The notes under the pieces: generated by a model | Seen by the model: only the letters and a program-made list of their open reading frames with translations | Told to the model about the DNA's origin: nothing | The model's database searches: none | Assembly (NCBI RefSeq): GCF_014633365.1 | Contig: NC_068347.1 | Coordinates: 23,210,433-23,274,432 of the forward strand | Direction of reading: 5' to 3' | DNA length: 64,000 nucleotides | From: Diospyros lotus | Taxonomy: Eukaryota; Streptophyta; Magnoliopsida; Ericales; Ebenaceae | In this document: positions 24,201 to 38,000 of the stretch, piece after piece | How the letters are laid out: each line of letters begins with the position of its first letter | How positions within the stretch are numbered: the stretch's first letter is position 1 | Position numbers and translations under genes: made by a program

Positions 24201-26023
24201 GTAAAATAAAAATTCCCAGTTCCTAACAAATAAAATGCTTTCATACTATCTCAACATACACTTTCTTCCTTTTGAAAGTTAGACTTCTGTTGATAATGAA
24301 ACTGTTTCTCTTGAGACCTCCCATCTCTAGCCTCTCTGTCAGAAACAATTCGACCATACAAGTGACTCCATTAGCAAACAAATAAGACACAATAAAAGGA
24401 TATCAAAGTTTTGGGTTGGGGAACTAGGACAAGCATATTTATGTCCACCAAGTCATAATTAAAAAAGCCAACAATTGAGTCAAGTGACAATGGTAGATAT
24501 AGCCAATTCTTCTATAAAGATGTCCAGCAAAATCAGGCATGCACCACATGTTTGTAGATATGAAAAGGAACAATGTATTGACTCAAAAAATGTTGAAATC
24601 ATCATTGAAAATCATGTGTATCCAAGTCCCTTATGGGACACACCTTCTGGGAAAGAGACTCAAGTACTAAATTGCATTAAGTTACCTGCAAGAAAAGAAA
24701 GAAAGAAAGAAAGGAGTGCTTTCATTATCATACAGCACACAGATATGCACTTCCTTCCAGGACTCAGCTTAAAATCTTATCCAGCATCCATGCCATGTTG
24801 ACACCAAGCAAAAGTGCAAAAGAAATTGTTAGAAATCCAGAAATCTTTCCTATAATTGCTTCTTTCCTAAAATATCTCTATTTCCTTATTTCTAGAGTTT
24901 CCTTTTTTATTAGGATAAGATTATGTTTCCTATTTGATATTGTTTCCCTTATTTTTTTCCTTCGTTGATTGAGTTGACCAATCCCTAATTATTTGGGATT
25001 GGTTGCCTAAATCAGGATCCACGCACTTGTAATAAATACCTATTGTACGGTTACACCATACAATACGATATAAAAAAGTATTCTTTTCCACATGGTATCA
25101 GAGCCACCATCCTTGGGCTCTCTCTCAATCAGCATTCACTACTGATAATCGACCTTATTGCCAATTTTTTCTCTCTGTGCCTTCAGCAACTTGCCAATAA
25201 TCGGCCTTCCCTTCTGCACCCTTGCCATTTTGCCGACCTGACCAGCATCTTTCTACTCTATTCTTCCTAAATAGCCATAATTGACCACCTAAAATTTTTC
25301 TGACAATAAGTGATTCAGGAAGTGTTACCTCCACACCAACCAGGCTTGTTTCGCAGCCTTCAATTAATTCATTGAATTGAGAACTTCGAATATGAGAAAA
25401 TACCGACTTGATGGAAAGAATTACATTCAATGGTCACAAATTGTGAAGACACATCTTAAAGGGAAAGTAAAGCTTAGCCACCTAGAAGGAACCGAACCTA
25501 GCAAAGAAGATTCAAAGTTTCAAGCCTGGGATGAAGAAGATTCCATGATAATGTCATGAATATGGGGCTCGATGCAACCTGAAATCAGCAAAAACTGTAT
25601 GTTTCTTCCCACTATCCGAGAGATTTGGGAAACCACTTGTCAGTCATACTCCAAAGCTCAAGGCACAGCAGTCATATTTGAACTCAAGATGAAGATTTCA
25701 ATGACAAAACAAGGTACTCATTCAGTCACCGAGTACTACAATATCATGAAGGGACTTTGGCTTGAAACAGACCACTATCAAAACATATAGATGAAATGCC
25801 CAACAAATGCTAATACTTGTTACAGCCGAAGGGAACAACTGTAATTAGTAGCTTGGTATGATTGTAATTAGGACCCAAGCTGCACATGGCCACTTGGGTA
25901 CTAACAGCAGAGAGTTAGTTACTTAGAACTCTCTAGATTGTAAGCCAAGCAACCTATAAATAAAAGCTATCTCGGGAGAGTGGGGATCATGTGAGGATTA
26001 TTCCACAGATCTCCTCCCCCCCC

Positions 26024-26056
<33 letters not shown>

Positions 26057-29000
26057 AAATTCTCCCGGTTCTTCTCTCCTACCAATTCTTCTTCCCTCTT
26101 CCTAAATTCCGGAAGAGTCCACTGTCAAATCTCGGATTTGACAATCTTCAAAGCTATATGGAGAGGGATAGAATATTTGAGTTTCTGGCAAGTTTGACCA
26201 TGGACTTTGATCAGGTTCAAGTTCAACTAATCAGAAAAAAGCAGCTACCATCATTAATTAAAGTTTTTGCTATTGTAAGATTTGAAGAGTGTCAACAGAA
26301 AGTTATGCTTGAGACCCAACAAACAAAAGGGTCAGCCATGGTATCAAAAGGGGATAAGGACAACAGCAGCCTTGGACAAAACCAAAAGCCAAATTCAGCG
26401 AAAACATCAAGCCAAGATGGGTTATGGTGTACTTATTGCAAGAAGCCATGATACACGAGAGAGAACTGCTACAAACTCTATGGAAGGGCCAAAGTTCTCA
26501 ATCAGACTAAGGGTCGGCAGCAACCTCACACCAATCTAATGAATGGGGAAGGAACTCCTCGAGAGAGAAGCCAAATGTCATGAACCTAGGGTTCATAACA
26601 GGTTTAGGAGGTAATTGGGGAGAACAAGACAAAGAGGGAAAGAAAGAGAGAAATTGGCGGGAGATTGAGAGAATGCAAGTGAGGGAAATAAGAGATTTCA
26701 ATTCATCAATTCAAACATGCCTACTCTCTTACAGCAATGGCTTATTTATAGCCTCCAACCATCATCTGCCTATGTGCAATACAACTATAAGCCTAACAAG
26801 TACTATATCCTTATTACAATATTGCCCTTATACTACTATTAGGGACATGACACCAAAGAACCTTTGCAAGGGGAAGAGCTTGATAAAATCAGGGCCTTTC
26901 TTGACATTCTCTCTAAATCTTCTAATGTGTGTTCATTAGCTCAATCAAGTGAGTGCCTAATCTCTGAAAACTCTAAAGTTTCTAATAATCGTGACTCATG
27001 GGTTCTTGATTTAGGAGCAACTAATCATATGACACATGACCCAACCTATTCTGACACCTACAAACCTTCCCCTGGTAACAAAAGAATCATTATTGCTGAT
27101 GGATCTTCTGTTATTGGTAAGTCCTCAACTCACCCTAAAAGATGTTCTCCATGTTCCTAAGCTCTCTACCAACCTTCTCTCCATCCACCAACACAACAAA
27201 AATTTAAATTGCAAAGTGATTTTTTTTGTTAACCATTGTGTTTTTTAGGACCTAAATTCAAGCAAGTCCGATTGGGGTGAGCATTGGATTTGCTAGGGAA
27301 TGAAACAGGCTCTACTACCTTGACCTTGAGGATTCAAGCAAGTCCGATTGGGGTGATGCTCAACAGGTGCTCTCTAAAGCTCATGGTGTTTCCTTCAACT
27401 CATCCAATCTTTCAAACTCATCTAAAACTTGGCTTCAACATTTTAGGCTAGAACATCCTCCTTTCAATTTACTAAAAAATGTGTTTCCTTTACTTTTCCA
27501 AAATGCTGCTATTGATAATTTTCATTATGATATTTGTGAGGTTGCCAAACATCATCATGTTTCCTTTCCTGTGAATATCAAAGAACTTCTAAGCCTTTCT
27601 TTTTCATCCATAGTGATGTGTGGGGACCATGAAAGGTTTGTGTCCTTTATTGATAATTGTACTCAAACAACATGTTATATCTTGTGAAAGAAAAATCAAA
27701 AATTAGTTCGATCTTTTAGAATTTCCATTAAAATGATAACTACTTAGTTTGGGATATCAATTAAGAGGATTAGATCCAATAATGAAAGAAAATATTTTAA
27801 TCAAAATCTTAAAAATTTTCTCAGAAAGGAAGGAATTGTTCACCAATCCTCTTGTGTTGATACACCTCAACAAAATGGAATGGTTGAAAGGAAAAATACA
27901 CACATCCTAAATGCCACTCGTTCCCTCCTATTCCACTCTAATGTCCCTAACCAATTTTGGGGAGAAGCTCTTTTAACTATTGCCTACCTAATCAATCGGG
28001 TTCCCTCCAAAGTCTCAAGTAACAAGAGCCCCATGCCCCCATACAGTTACTATCTAAATTATATCCTGATTTCTCATATCGTAACAAAATACCTCCTAGA
28101 GCCTTTGGATGCATTGCTTTTGTTCATATACACAGTCAAAACCAAAGCAAACTTAACCCTAGAGCTCTAAGATGTATCTTCATTGGATACTAACACTCAA
28201 AAATGCTACAAATGTTATCGCCCATTGACCTGTAGAGTCTTCATCACCAGGGATATCACATTCAATGAAAAAGAACCTTATTTTCATTCCTCCAATCCCT
28301 ACCTTCAAGGGGGGCATTCATTGGAAGATAGAGGATTAGACTTCACAACACCACTTCCTTCCTCCACTCATATACCACCTTCTTTGTCTCCACCTAATTC
28401 ATTGGAAGACATTGTGGCTGAAGAACATCACCAGCCGATTGAACCAGCTCCAAAGACAGCTTCGAAGCCAACCAAACAGAAAGTTTACTCAAGGAGGCCA
28501 AAGTCAAATTCGTAACCGACACAAATCCAAGCAAATGAATCAATATCAAGTAATGAAATCCTCAACCTACTTCATTTGTTGATGAACCTGAATGTTGCAA
28601 TTTAGATTTACCTATTGCATTGAGAAAAGCTAGCTAGAAATGTACCCATCATCCCATCTCCTAGTTTGTTTCACTTCACAAACTAGCCCCTCAATACAAA
28701 GCCTTTATCACTACTCTTGATTCAGTTGCTATTCCCACTGTCAAAAGGAACTTTGAAGAGAATAGAACTTCCATTCCACGTATAAGCTAATATATACAAG
28801 AAAGCTCCTAAAAACTAGGAACAAATTACAATCCTAATTAGTAGGACTAGATTACAACAATAGCTTCATAATTTACAAATTTACATAAGAGATTAAAAAA
28901 CTTAAAACAAATAAAGCTTCATCTTCTCGGCTCCTTATCCTCTTCCATTCAAACTTTAAACTTCAATCGTTGACACTCCCCCTCAAGAATGAGAATGGAT

Positions 29001-32000
29001 ATCATCCATTCCAAGCTTGCTAGTCATCTTCTGATACATGGTTGCGGGTAACCCTTTAGTTAGAATATCTGCAAGTTGTTCACAAAATGATATATACGGG
29101 GTACAAATCAAGCCACTATTCAATTTTTCTTTGATAAAATGTATGTTCACTTCAACATGCTTAGTTCTATCATATTGGATTGGATTGTGAGCAATACTTA
29201 TTGCTGATTTGTTGTCACAATAAGAGTCTCATAGGTGCTATCAAAGTGATTTTCAAGTCATCTAGTAATATTTTCAACCAAAGCAACTCACAAACTCCTA
29301 GATCCATGGATTTGAATTCTGCCTCCGCACTTGACCGGGCCACTACACCTTGTTTCTTATTCCTCCAAGTCACAAGGTTACCCCCTAGGAAGGTACAATA
29401 CCTAGATGTAGATCTCATATCCACCACCGACCCTGCATAATCTACATCAGTATAAGCTTCAAGTGTCACACATTCTCCCCTTTTGAACATAATGCCTTTT
29501 CCCAGTGTTCCTTTCAAATAATGCAGTATTCTATAAATTGCCCTTAGGTGAGTTCTTTCGAATCATGCATGAATTGGCTAATCACCCCCACTGCATATGC
29601 AATATTCGGTCAAGTATGAGCTAGGTAAATTAGTTTACCCACTAGCATTTGGTAGGACCCCTTATCAACTTCATTATCCTCTGGAACTTCCCCCAATTTA
29701 TGATTGGGTTCCATTAGAGTTTTAGTTGCCTTACAACCTAGTAGTCTAATTTATGTTAGCAAATCCACAATATATTTCTGTTGTGAGATAAAGATGACTT
29801 CTTTTGAGTGTGCAACTTCTATGCTTAAGAAGTATTTCAATCTCTCCAATTCTTTAATTTCAAACTCCTTGATTAGGTATTCCCTGAGTTTATTCCTAAC
29901 TTCTTCATCATTTCCAGTCACAAGAATATCATCCACATACACAAGTAACACTGTCACTCCCCCTGTGGCCAAGTGATGTATGAAGAGGGTATGGTCTCCT
30001 TGACTTTGTTTATACCCTAAAGTAAGAATCACTTTCATAAATCGACCAAACCAAGCCTTGGGAGATTGTTTAAGACTGTATAAAGCCTTCTTCAATTTGC
30101 ACACTACATGATCTTGGGTAATTGGACTATATCTAGGTGGTAAATCCATGTAAACTTCCTCTTCTAGGTCTCCATGCAAGAAGGCATTTTTTACATCATA
30201 TTGCAGCAATGGCCAGCCTAGATTAGCAGCTAAAGATAGGAATACCCAAACTATGTTTAGCTTTGCAACAAGGGCAAATGTGTCTAGGTAATCTATACCA
30301 TATACTTGAGTGTATCCCTTGGCCACTAGCCTTACCTTATATCTATCTAATGTCCCATCAAAATTATATTTGACTGTGTAAACCCATTTACATCCCACCA
30401 AGTATTTTCCTTTAGATAATTGAACCAGCCCCCAAGTTTGGTTTTTTTCAAGGGTTACCATCTACTTCCATGGTATTCCTCCAATTCTCATCCCCTGTAG
30501 CTTCAATAAAGTGCTTGGGAATAGGTATGGTATGCAAGCTGGTCAGGAAGGTTTTATTTAGGGTAGATAATAACTTGAATAGGACAGAAACAGATGCAAT
30601 GGATGCTTGGTACAGGTCCTAGTGCCTTTTCTAAGAGCAATAGGCCATTCAAGGTCAGTTTGAGAGATTTCAAACTCACTCACAAGTTTAATAGGTTCGA
30701 TTATAGATACAAAGGGATCAATAGGAGATTTACCTGATAAGATTTCAAGGAGACTATCGGTGCTCGTATCAATAGCAGGTTCAAGAGATGAATTGAATTC
30801 CTGGACATGCATAGGGCTAGAAACCAACCGCTTCAGTCTTGAATAGACTTGTAGGGGAGGAGTACTTGGAGTAGGTTCCTCCTTAGTCATATTTGATGAA
30901 TCCTTAGAATTAACCGGACTAGAATAAGGCAAAGAATAAGAAAAATCCAAATCAGGTAAAGATGAAAATTGGTCTCTGTCTGTGACTATTTGGCTGTTAT
31001 GAGAATGGTCAAAATGAGGCATGTTTTCCACAAAAGTCACATCAACTGACAGAATTTTTTTGGAGGGGGATGGTAACATTTATAGCCTTTTTTAGTAGAT
31101 GAGTATCCAATAAAGATGCATTTTAGAGCTTGAGGGTCTAATTTGCCTCTATGAGGATTATGAATATGGACAAATGATATACACCCAAAAAAATTTGGTT
31201 TCCAGCAACTAGGGATATGAATGTCAGGAAAGTGTTTGGTTAGGAATTGCATACGACTCAAAGAATCAAGAGTTTGGGAAGGTAACCAATTGATAAAGGA
31301 TGTGGCAGTTAGAACTGCTTTTCCCTAATAGTGTTTAGGAACATTGTGGTGAAAAAGAAGTGTTTTAGTAACAGTCAATAGATGCCCATTTTTTCTCTCG
31401 GCCACCCTATTTTGTTGAGGAGTATAGGGACAAGAGGACTCACGGATAATCCCTTTTTGTTGGAAAAAATTTGATAGAGATTGGTTAAAGAAATTTTTGG
31501 CATTATCAGATCTTAGTCCCTTGATTTTCACTCCAAATTGAGTACTAATCATGTTATAGAAGTTGGGTAAAATAGTGCTCACTTCAGATTTATTTTTCAT
31601 AAGAAATAATCACATCACTCGGGTGCAATCATCCACAAACACTATAAACCACAGTGCCCCAGAAATATTGGGAACGATTGCAAGGCCCCAAACATTACAA
31701 TGAATGAGAGAGAATGGAACAAAAGTTCTTTTATTCGATGAAGGATAGGTCACCCTTTTATGTTTAGCAAATTCACAAACTGAACACTGAAAATTTTTAA
31801 CATCAAGACCCCTAAATAAAGCTGGAAATATGACTCCAAGACTGAAAAATGAGGGGTGACCAAGGCGATAGTGATGTAACCAAATTTGATCTCTACTAGA
31901 TTGCACCAAACATGGCACAGAATTCACCTTTTCCTTTTTCTCCTACTCATTCGGTCCCTCAAGATAGTATAGGCCAGCCCTAGACTTAGCAAGCCCAATC

Positions 32001-35000
32001 ATCTTCTTCGATTCTTGTCCCTAAATTTCACATAAAGTAGGATGAAAGTTAGCATTGCCATTGTTGTCTAGGACTAATTTTTGAATGGAGATAAGGTTAG
32101 TGAATAATTTAGGGACATGGAGAACATTCTTCAGTGTGAGATATTCATTGAGAATGATATCTCCTTGACCGGCAATGGTGGTTAAGGGCCCATCTGCTAT
32201 GGTTATTTTCTTGGAACTTGAACAAGGATTGTAGGTAATGAAATAATGGGAAAGAGAGGTCATATGATATGTTGCCCTAGAGTCTAGGATCCAAGGGTTG
32301 GGTTATTCCCAAAGCATGTATGGTAAGAGAATGAGAGAAAATACCTGTAAGTGCAAGAGAACAGGTACCTTTTTCTTTTTTGTCAAGAGATTCTAGAAAA
32401 TTCCTTAGCTACTCAATTTCTGCCTAGTTGAGATCCAAGCCTTCTCCCTATTCTGATCCTTTTTGTTCTGCTTGATGTTGGTTGCCAGCCATATTAGCCA
32501 TTAGGCTTGGCTCTAGCCCCTGGTTGTCCTCCTTTGGATTGTTTTCCATGTAACTTCCAACATCTCTCTATGGTATACCTAGGTTTTTTACAAAAGGTAC
32601 ACAATAGAGAGTCTCTATCCCCAGCTGCCTTCTCCTCTTTAAGACTCCTGTTAGGAGCCTTTAGTGACACTAGTGTTGATCTCTCTATTGGAGACTTGTC
32701 CAACATCACTCCCCTTCTCCCTTCTTCAGCCCGGATTATAGAGATTACTTCATTTAGAGAGGGTAAATCCTCCTTACCAAGAACTTGAACTCTTACCAAA
32801 AAACTTCATATTAAGTCCCGCCAAGAAATCATAAGTTCTTTCTTTCTCCGCAAACCTTTTTTGTAATGCAGCATCTTCATTGCATTTCATCTTTAGGCAT
32901 TAGTAATGATCCAATTCTTACCATAAAGTTTGCAGTGTATTGGCATACTCAATGATAGACCTTACCCCTTGTTTACTGGCAACAATCTTGGTCCTTACTT
33001 CGCAGATCTGTACAACATCTTTCACCTTGGAATAGGTGAGCTTGACTGCCTCCCATATGTCTTTAGCAGTTAAGAATATCACCGTATCACTTATCTCCGG
33101 TACCATTGAATTCCATAGCCATGACATCACTAAGGAATCCTCCTCATCCCATGCTGCAAGCATAGGATCTTCCTCCTTAGGACCAGTCCCCAAGAGATAA
33201 CTTAGTTTCCTTTTTCCCTTGAGAAAAGTACGAATCAACTGGGACCACTTCAAATAATTTTTCCCATTCAACTAGTAGGCCGCTTGGAGATTTTGCAACT
33301 CTCCTCCATTGCCTATACTGCCCATTCCAACAACCAAAACTTCCGTGATTTGTTAGATTCTCAAATCTAACAGTGGAGTCTCAAGGAATCAAGAATGGTA
33401 TTGAAAGAGATAATTGGGAGAGAGAGGTCAGAATAGAGAGAGAATTCAAAGAAGAGATTGAGGGAAATTGATTTCCAAATTCATTCAACATATCTCTTTA
33501 GGCGCACTCTTGATCAGTTATATATACTGATCAAGCTAGTAGTTTGGGCACCAAAAGCAGTAGGGTCACGCCCATGTGCACTTACAAGTGGCTACAGCAT
33601 GCGCTTAGGTGCGCTTCACGCGTTTCTGCATGCTAGGACATTTCCCTAGCTATGCTTAACGGTCATTTACACCATTATTTATACTAATCAGCTAGCTATC
33701 GTAACACATGGTACTGTTGGTTTCCATCGTCTCCGGTGTAGGATTCGTGTTAGAGGCAATAGACATTCTATCCTATCGGGTGAAGGAATAAATAATCAAA
33801 GATCGGGTGAGGAAAAAAGGAACCACAGAGGGCTTATCAAGTGAAGAAAAGAGGCAAAGGAGGCCTTGATTATCCCACTAAGGTGGTGATAACGGATGCT
33901 TGAGAAAGGCACTGGAGGCCTGAAAAAAGAGCCCATTAGAAAGTCGACTCTGATACCATGTCAAAAGGAACTTTGAAGAGAATAAAATTCCTTGACTTCC
34001 ATTCCGTGTGTAAGCTAATATATACAAGAAAGCTCCTAATAATTCTCCTAAAAACTAGGAACATATTACAATCCTAATTAATAGGACTAGATTACAACAA
34101 TAGCTTCATAATTTATAGATTTACATAAGAGATTCAAAAACTTAAAACAAATAAAGTTTTATCTTCTCGGCTCCATATCCTCTTCTATTCAATCGCCAAC
34201 CATTCAAACTTTAAACTTCAATCGTTGACACCCACCTCAATAAGCAAAGCTTTAGAGAATAAGGATTGGGTACAAGCCATGAAAGAGAAGATGAATGCAC
34301 CAAAGAAGAATAACACATGGGAAGTTGTGAATTTACCTATGGGGAAGCAATCAGTAGAATGCAAATGGATCTACACCCTCAAGTATAAGATAAAGGAACC
34401 CTTGAAAAGTATACGGCAAGGCTGGTTGTTAAAGGGTACACTTAGACTCATGGAGTTGATTACCAAGAAAGGTTTGCACCGGTAACAAAAATAAATACAG
34501 TACGAGTATTGCTCTCCCTTACAACTAATTCTAATTGGTGTTTGTAGCAATTCAATGTGAAGAATGCATTCTTACATGAAGAGCTACAAGAGGAAGTTTG
34601 TACGAAGCCTCCACCAGGTTTTGGCAAGAACTTTGGAGCCAATCTGATGCGGTCACCAATCAAGACTCGGCCCAAGACTGACCCAACTAAACCGGAATAG
34701 TAGTGCCATAATGTTATTTTAATACTTCTTAAGTTTTAGAATTCTACTTGATTTAGGATTCTATTTTATATTTCTACTTGATTTAGGATTCTATTTCATG
34801 TTTCTACTTGATTTAGGATTCTACTTCATGTTTGATTAGAATTTTATTTTTATTAGGATTCTAGTTGACTTTTATTTAGGATTTATTTTTATTAGAATTC
34901 TAGTTGGATTTTGTTTTCCAAATATTAGATGGATTTGGATTAGCCAAACACTATAAATATACCTAGGATCTAGAGATTGTAATCAAGTTTTTATTAATCA

Positions 35001-38000
35001 AATTTCAGCAACCTATTTGGGTTTTCTTAACAAAACAGTCTTATTTTTTAGTCTTCTTGAAAGCCAAGCTTCGGTCATTAAAGTTTGTTCTTTTAAGGAT
35101 TTATTTTAGTGTGTTTTCTTCACACTCGCGCTACACACTACGTCAGGTGGTATCAGAGCGGTTAATCAACCAATCAGATGGCCAATCTTGAAGGTAACAA
35201 TAGCAACCAGCCTCGTGATGGTGATCACGGGTTGTCCGCAGTTTGGAGAGCAATCAAAGAACAGCGGGAAGTAACTCGTACTATCCAACAACGATTGGAG
35301 CAACATAGCAACTAATTGGGCACCTTACTACGAGTTGATGATGACAGGAACCTGAATAATGGGGTGAATCAAGCCGGAGCGGGAAGACAACCCATTAATC
35401 ATGTCCTTGTTAATCCTAGAAGACCAGTGATTGAAGATAGCGATGAAGAGGAAGATGTTGCTGAAGAGGAAGTATATTGCGGGCCTGATGGGGAGGATGA
35501 CGAAGAAGATTATGGACATGGGCAATATACCTGTGTAATGAGGAAGTCAATGCTATCTCAAAAGAATGAAGATACTACTCAACGGCATAAGCTTTTTCGC
35601 ACGAGGTGTACGGTGAAAGGAAAAATCTTTGAGTTGATTATTGATAGTGGAAGTCAAGAGAACATCATAAGAAAAGACGTGGTGGCAAAGATGCAGTTAA
35701 CTCCTAAAAAACATCCAAGCCCTTACATGATTGGATGGATCAAAGAAGTTGGTGGTATACATGTAGATGAACGTTGCAGGGTGCCTTTCTCTATTGATAA
35801 GTACTCCGACGAAGTCTATTGTGATATTGTTGATATGGATGCTTGCCATATTTTATTTGGGAGGCCTTGGCAATTTGATGTGGATGCTACGCACTCGGGT
35901 AGGAAAAACACATATCAGCTTGAGAAAGAAGGTGTGCATTATACTTTGTTACCCATAGTGGAAAAGAATCAAACCAAAGCTTCTAAAGTGGAACTTGATT
36001 TCGAAGATTATGTTGTCCCAACAACCTCAACATTTGCAAACTCAGGTCTGATTTATGCTACTAACATGACAGAAACTCCAAAGTTATTGACTCATACTGG
36101 GGTATTTTCTAGTCTCGATGGCTCAAGCATTGCTTCGCAACCCAAGGATGGTGGTGTTTATTCTGATCGACTTGCGACTGTAAAGGAGATGGAGGTCATG
36201 GTAGCAAATCCTTTTACAGTTTATTCAAGATCTGGCACGGTTGAATCGAAGGCAATAAGATCTACTAGATTAGAGAAGCACTCAAGATGGAAGGTTCAAC
36301 GTCCTCAATCTAACAGTAATAATGCAATGGAGGCAGAAGGCAACAAACATGGCGATGATTGGACCCATGCCAATGCTGATATGGCTAAGAAGGGGAGGAA
36401 TGTCTTTGCTCATGTTCCCTTAGCAGAAAAGTTCAAGCGATTCAGGAAGATGTCAAGCAAAAGTTGCACAAATAAGAAATATAAGGCGACAGCTGACAAG
36501 CATAGGAAGCACAAGGTATTTGAGATTAGAGATGAAGTCATGATATTCTTGAAAAATAAACAAATTCCAGCAGGAAAGCAGAACAAGTTCAAGCCAAAGA
36601 AGTATGGTCGTTACAAGATTCCAAAGAAGACCAATGACAATACTTATGTTGTGGATTTGCCTAATCATATGGGTATTTCTAAACATTCAAAGTGGCTAAT
36701 CTCTCTTCGTACTTATTGGATGTGGATTTGTCCAAACATGATCAAAATTCGAGGTCGAATTTTTTCTCAAGTGAAGGTGAATGATGCGGTCACCAATCAA
36801 GACTCAGCCCAAGGCTGACCCAACTAAACCGGAATAGTATCATCAAAATAGTAGTGCCATAATGTTATTTTAATACTTCTTAAGTTTTAGAATTCTACTT
36901 GATTTAGGATTCTATTTTATATTTCTACTTGATTTAGGATTCTATTTCATGTTTCTACTTGATTTAGGATTCTACTTTATGTTTGATTAGAGTTTTATTT
37001 TTATTAGGATTCTAGTTGACTTTTATTTAGGATTTATTTCTATTAGAATTCTAGTTGGATTTTGTTTTCCAAATATTAGATGGATTTGGATTAGTCAAAC
37101 ACTATAAATATACCTAGGATCTAGAGATTGTAATCAAGTTTTTATTAATCAAATTTCAGCAACCTATTTGGGTTTTCTTAGCAAAACAGTCTTGTTTTTG
37201 CGTCTTCTTGAAAGCCAAGATTCGGCCATTAAAGTTTGTTCTTTTAAGGATTTATTTTAGTGTGTTTTCTTCACACTCGCGCTACACGCTGCATCACAAT
37301 CATGCATGTAGACAAAAAAAAAAGTTTTGTATGGTCTCAAACAATCCCTAATAGCCTAGTTTGGAAGATTCACAAAATTAAGGCTTGGAATGGGCTATAG
37401 GCAAAGTAGGGAGACCACTGACCACATGTTGTTCATTAAGCATTCAAGTCAAGTTATGGTTACCGAAGAAATCGAGTATTGGAATTCAATAATAATCTTC
37501 ACAGCACATAGGAAATAAATATACAACAGAATGGAAGACACCTATCTTGGTAGAAGTCTATCTATATACAACATATCTTAAGCTATTTAAACTACAAATT
37601 ATCTAGCTCTAAAAAATAGGAATTAAACAAAAACTAGATGAGATAAATAGTATTATCTTCTTCTAAAAATTCGGCTTCTTATCCATGCACGTTGCACAGC
37701 TTCTGATTACCCTTATCCTTGCTTCAAAGCTGCCTAATAACTCGCCTAATGACTTCCGAACCTCCTTGATTTCCACACTCCCCCTTAAGCTGGGTTGAAT
37801 ATGTTATTCAAGCCAAGCTTGCAACTCAATTCATTGAATATTCTTCTAGATACAGCTTTAGTGAGAATGTCAGCCACTTGGTTACTAGTAGAGTGTAGAT
37901 CAGCTTGAATACTCCATCTTCCAGTTTTTCTTTGATAAAGTGTCTGTCAATCTCCACATGTTTAGTCCAATCATGATGAACCAGATTTTTAGCAATGCTG

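Larger units (their letters stand above)
28739..34230 (-). mobile_element. Copia element C inserted in copia B
   Basis: The LTRs are 28739-28975 and 33959-34230, with TGTCA...TGACA ends and a perfect target duplication CCCAC (28734-28738 and 34231-34235). A primer site complement (CTCTGATACCA) abuts the right LTR and a CTCCCCCTC tract abuts the left LTR, so it is transcribed on the minus strand. The internal order in that direction is gag, protease, integrase, RT, RNase H. It is the closest relative of copia A in the window by protein reading. Several stops and shifts are present, but long frames survive, including an uninterrupted 236-residue RT. It inserted into B between integrase and RT. 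Confidence 0.94.
34645..37296 (+). mobile_element. Non-autonomous Ty3/gypsy derivative D in copia B
   Basis: The LTRs are 34645-35145 (501 bp) and 36782-37296 (515 bp), beginning TGATGCGGTCACC and ending TCA. Perfect target duplication CAATC (34640-34644 and 37297-37301). The primer site TGGTATCAGAGCGG is two bases after the left LTR. The LTRs are nearly identical except for a 14-bp insert in the right one, so it is one of the younger insertions. Each LTR has three 30-bp tandem repeats (TTCTACTTGATTTAGGATTC, from 34742). The interior is only 1.6 kb, with one ORF lacking RT, RNase H and the integrase core. It needs proteins from a partner element. Confidence 0.92.

Noticed and set aside
25039..25120. 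TGGTATCAGAGCC as a tRNA gene fragment
   Set aside because: It is the primer-binding site directly after the 5' LTR of copia B, not a tRNA gene.
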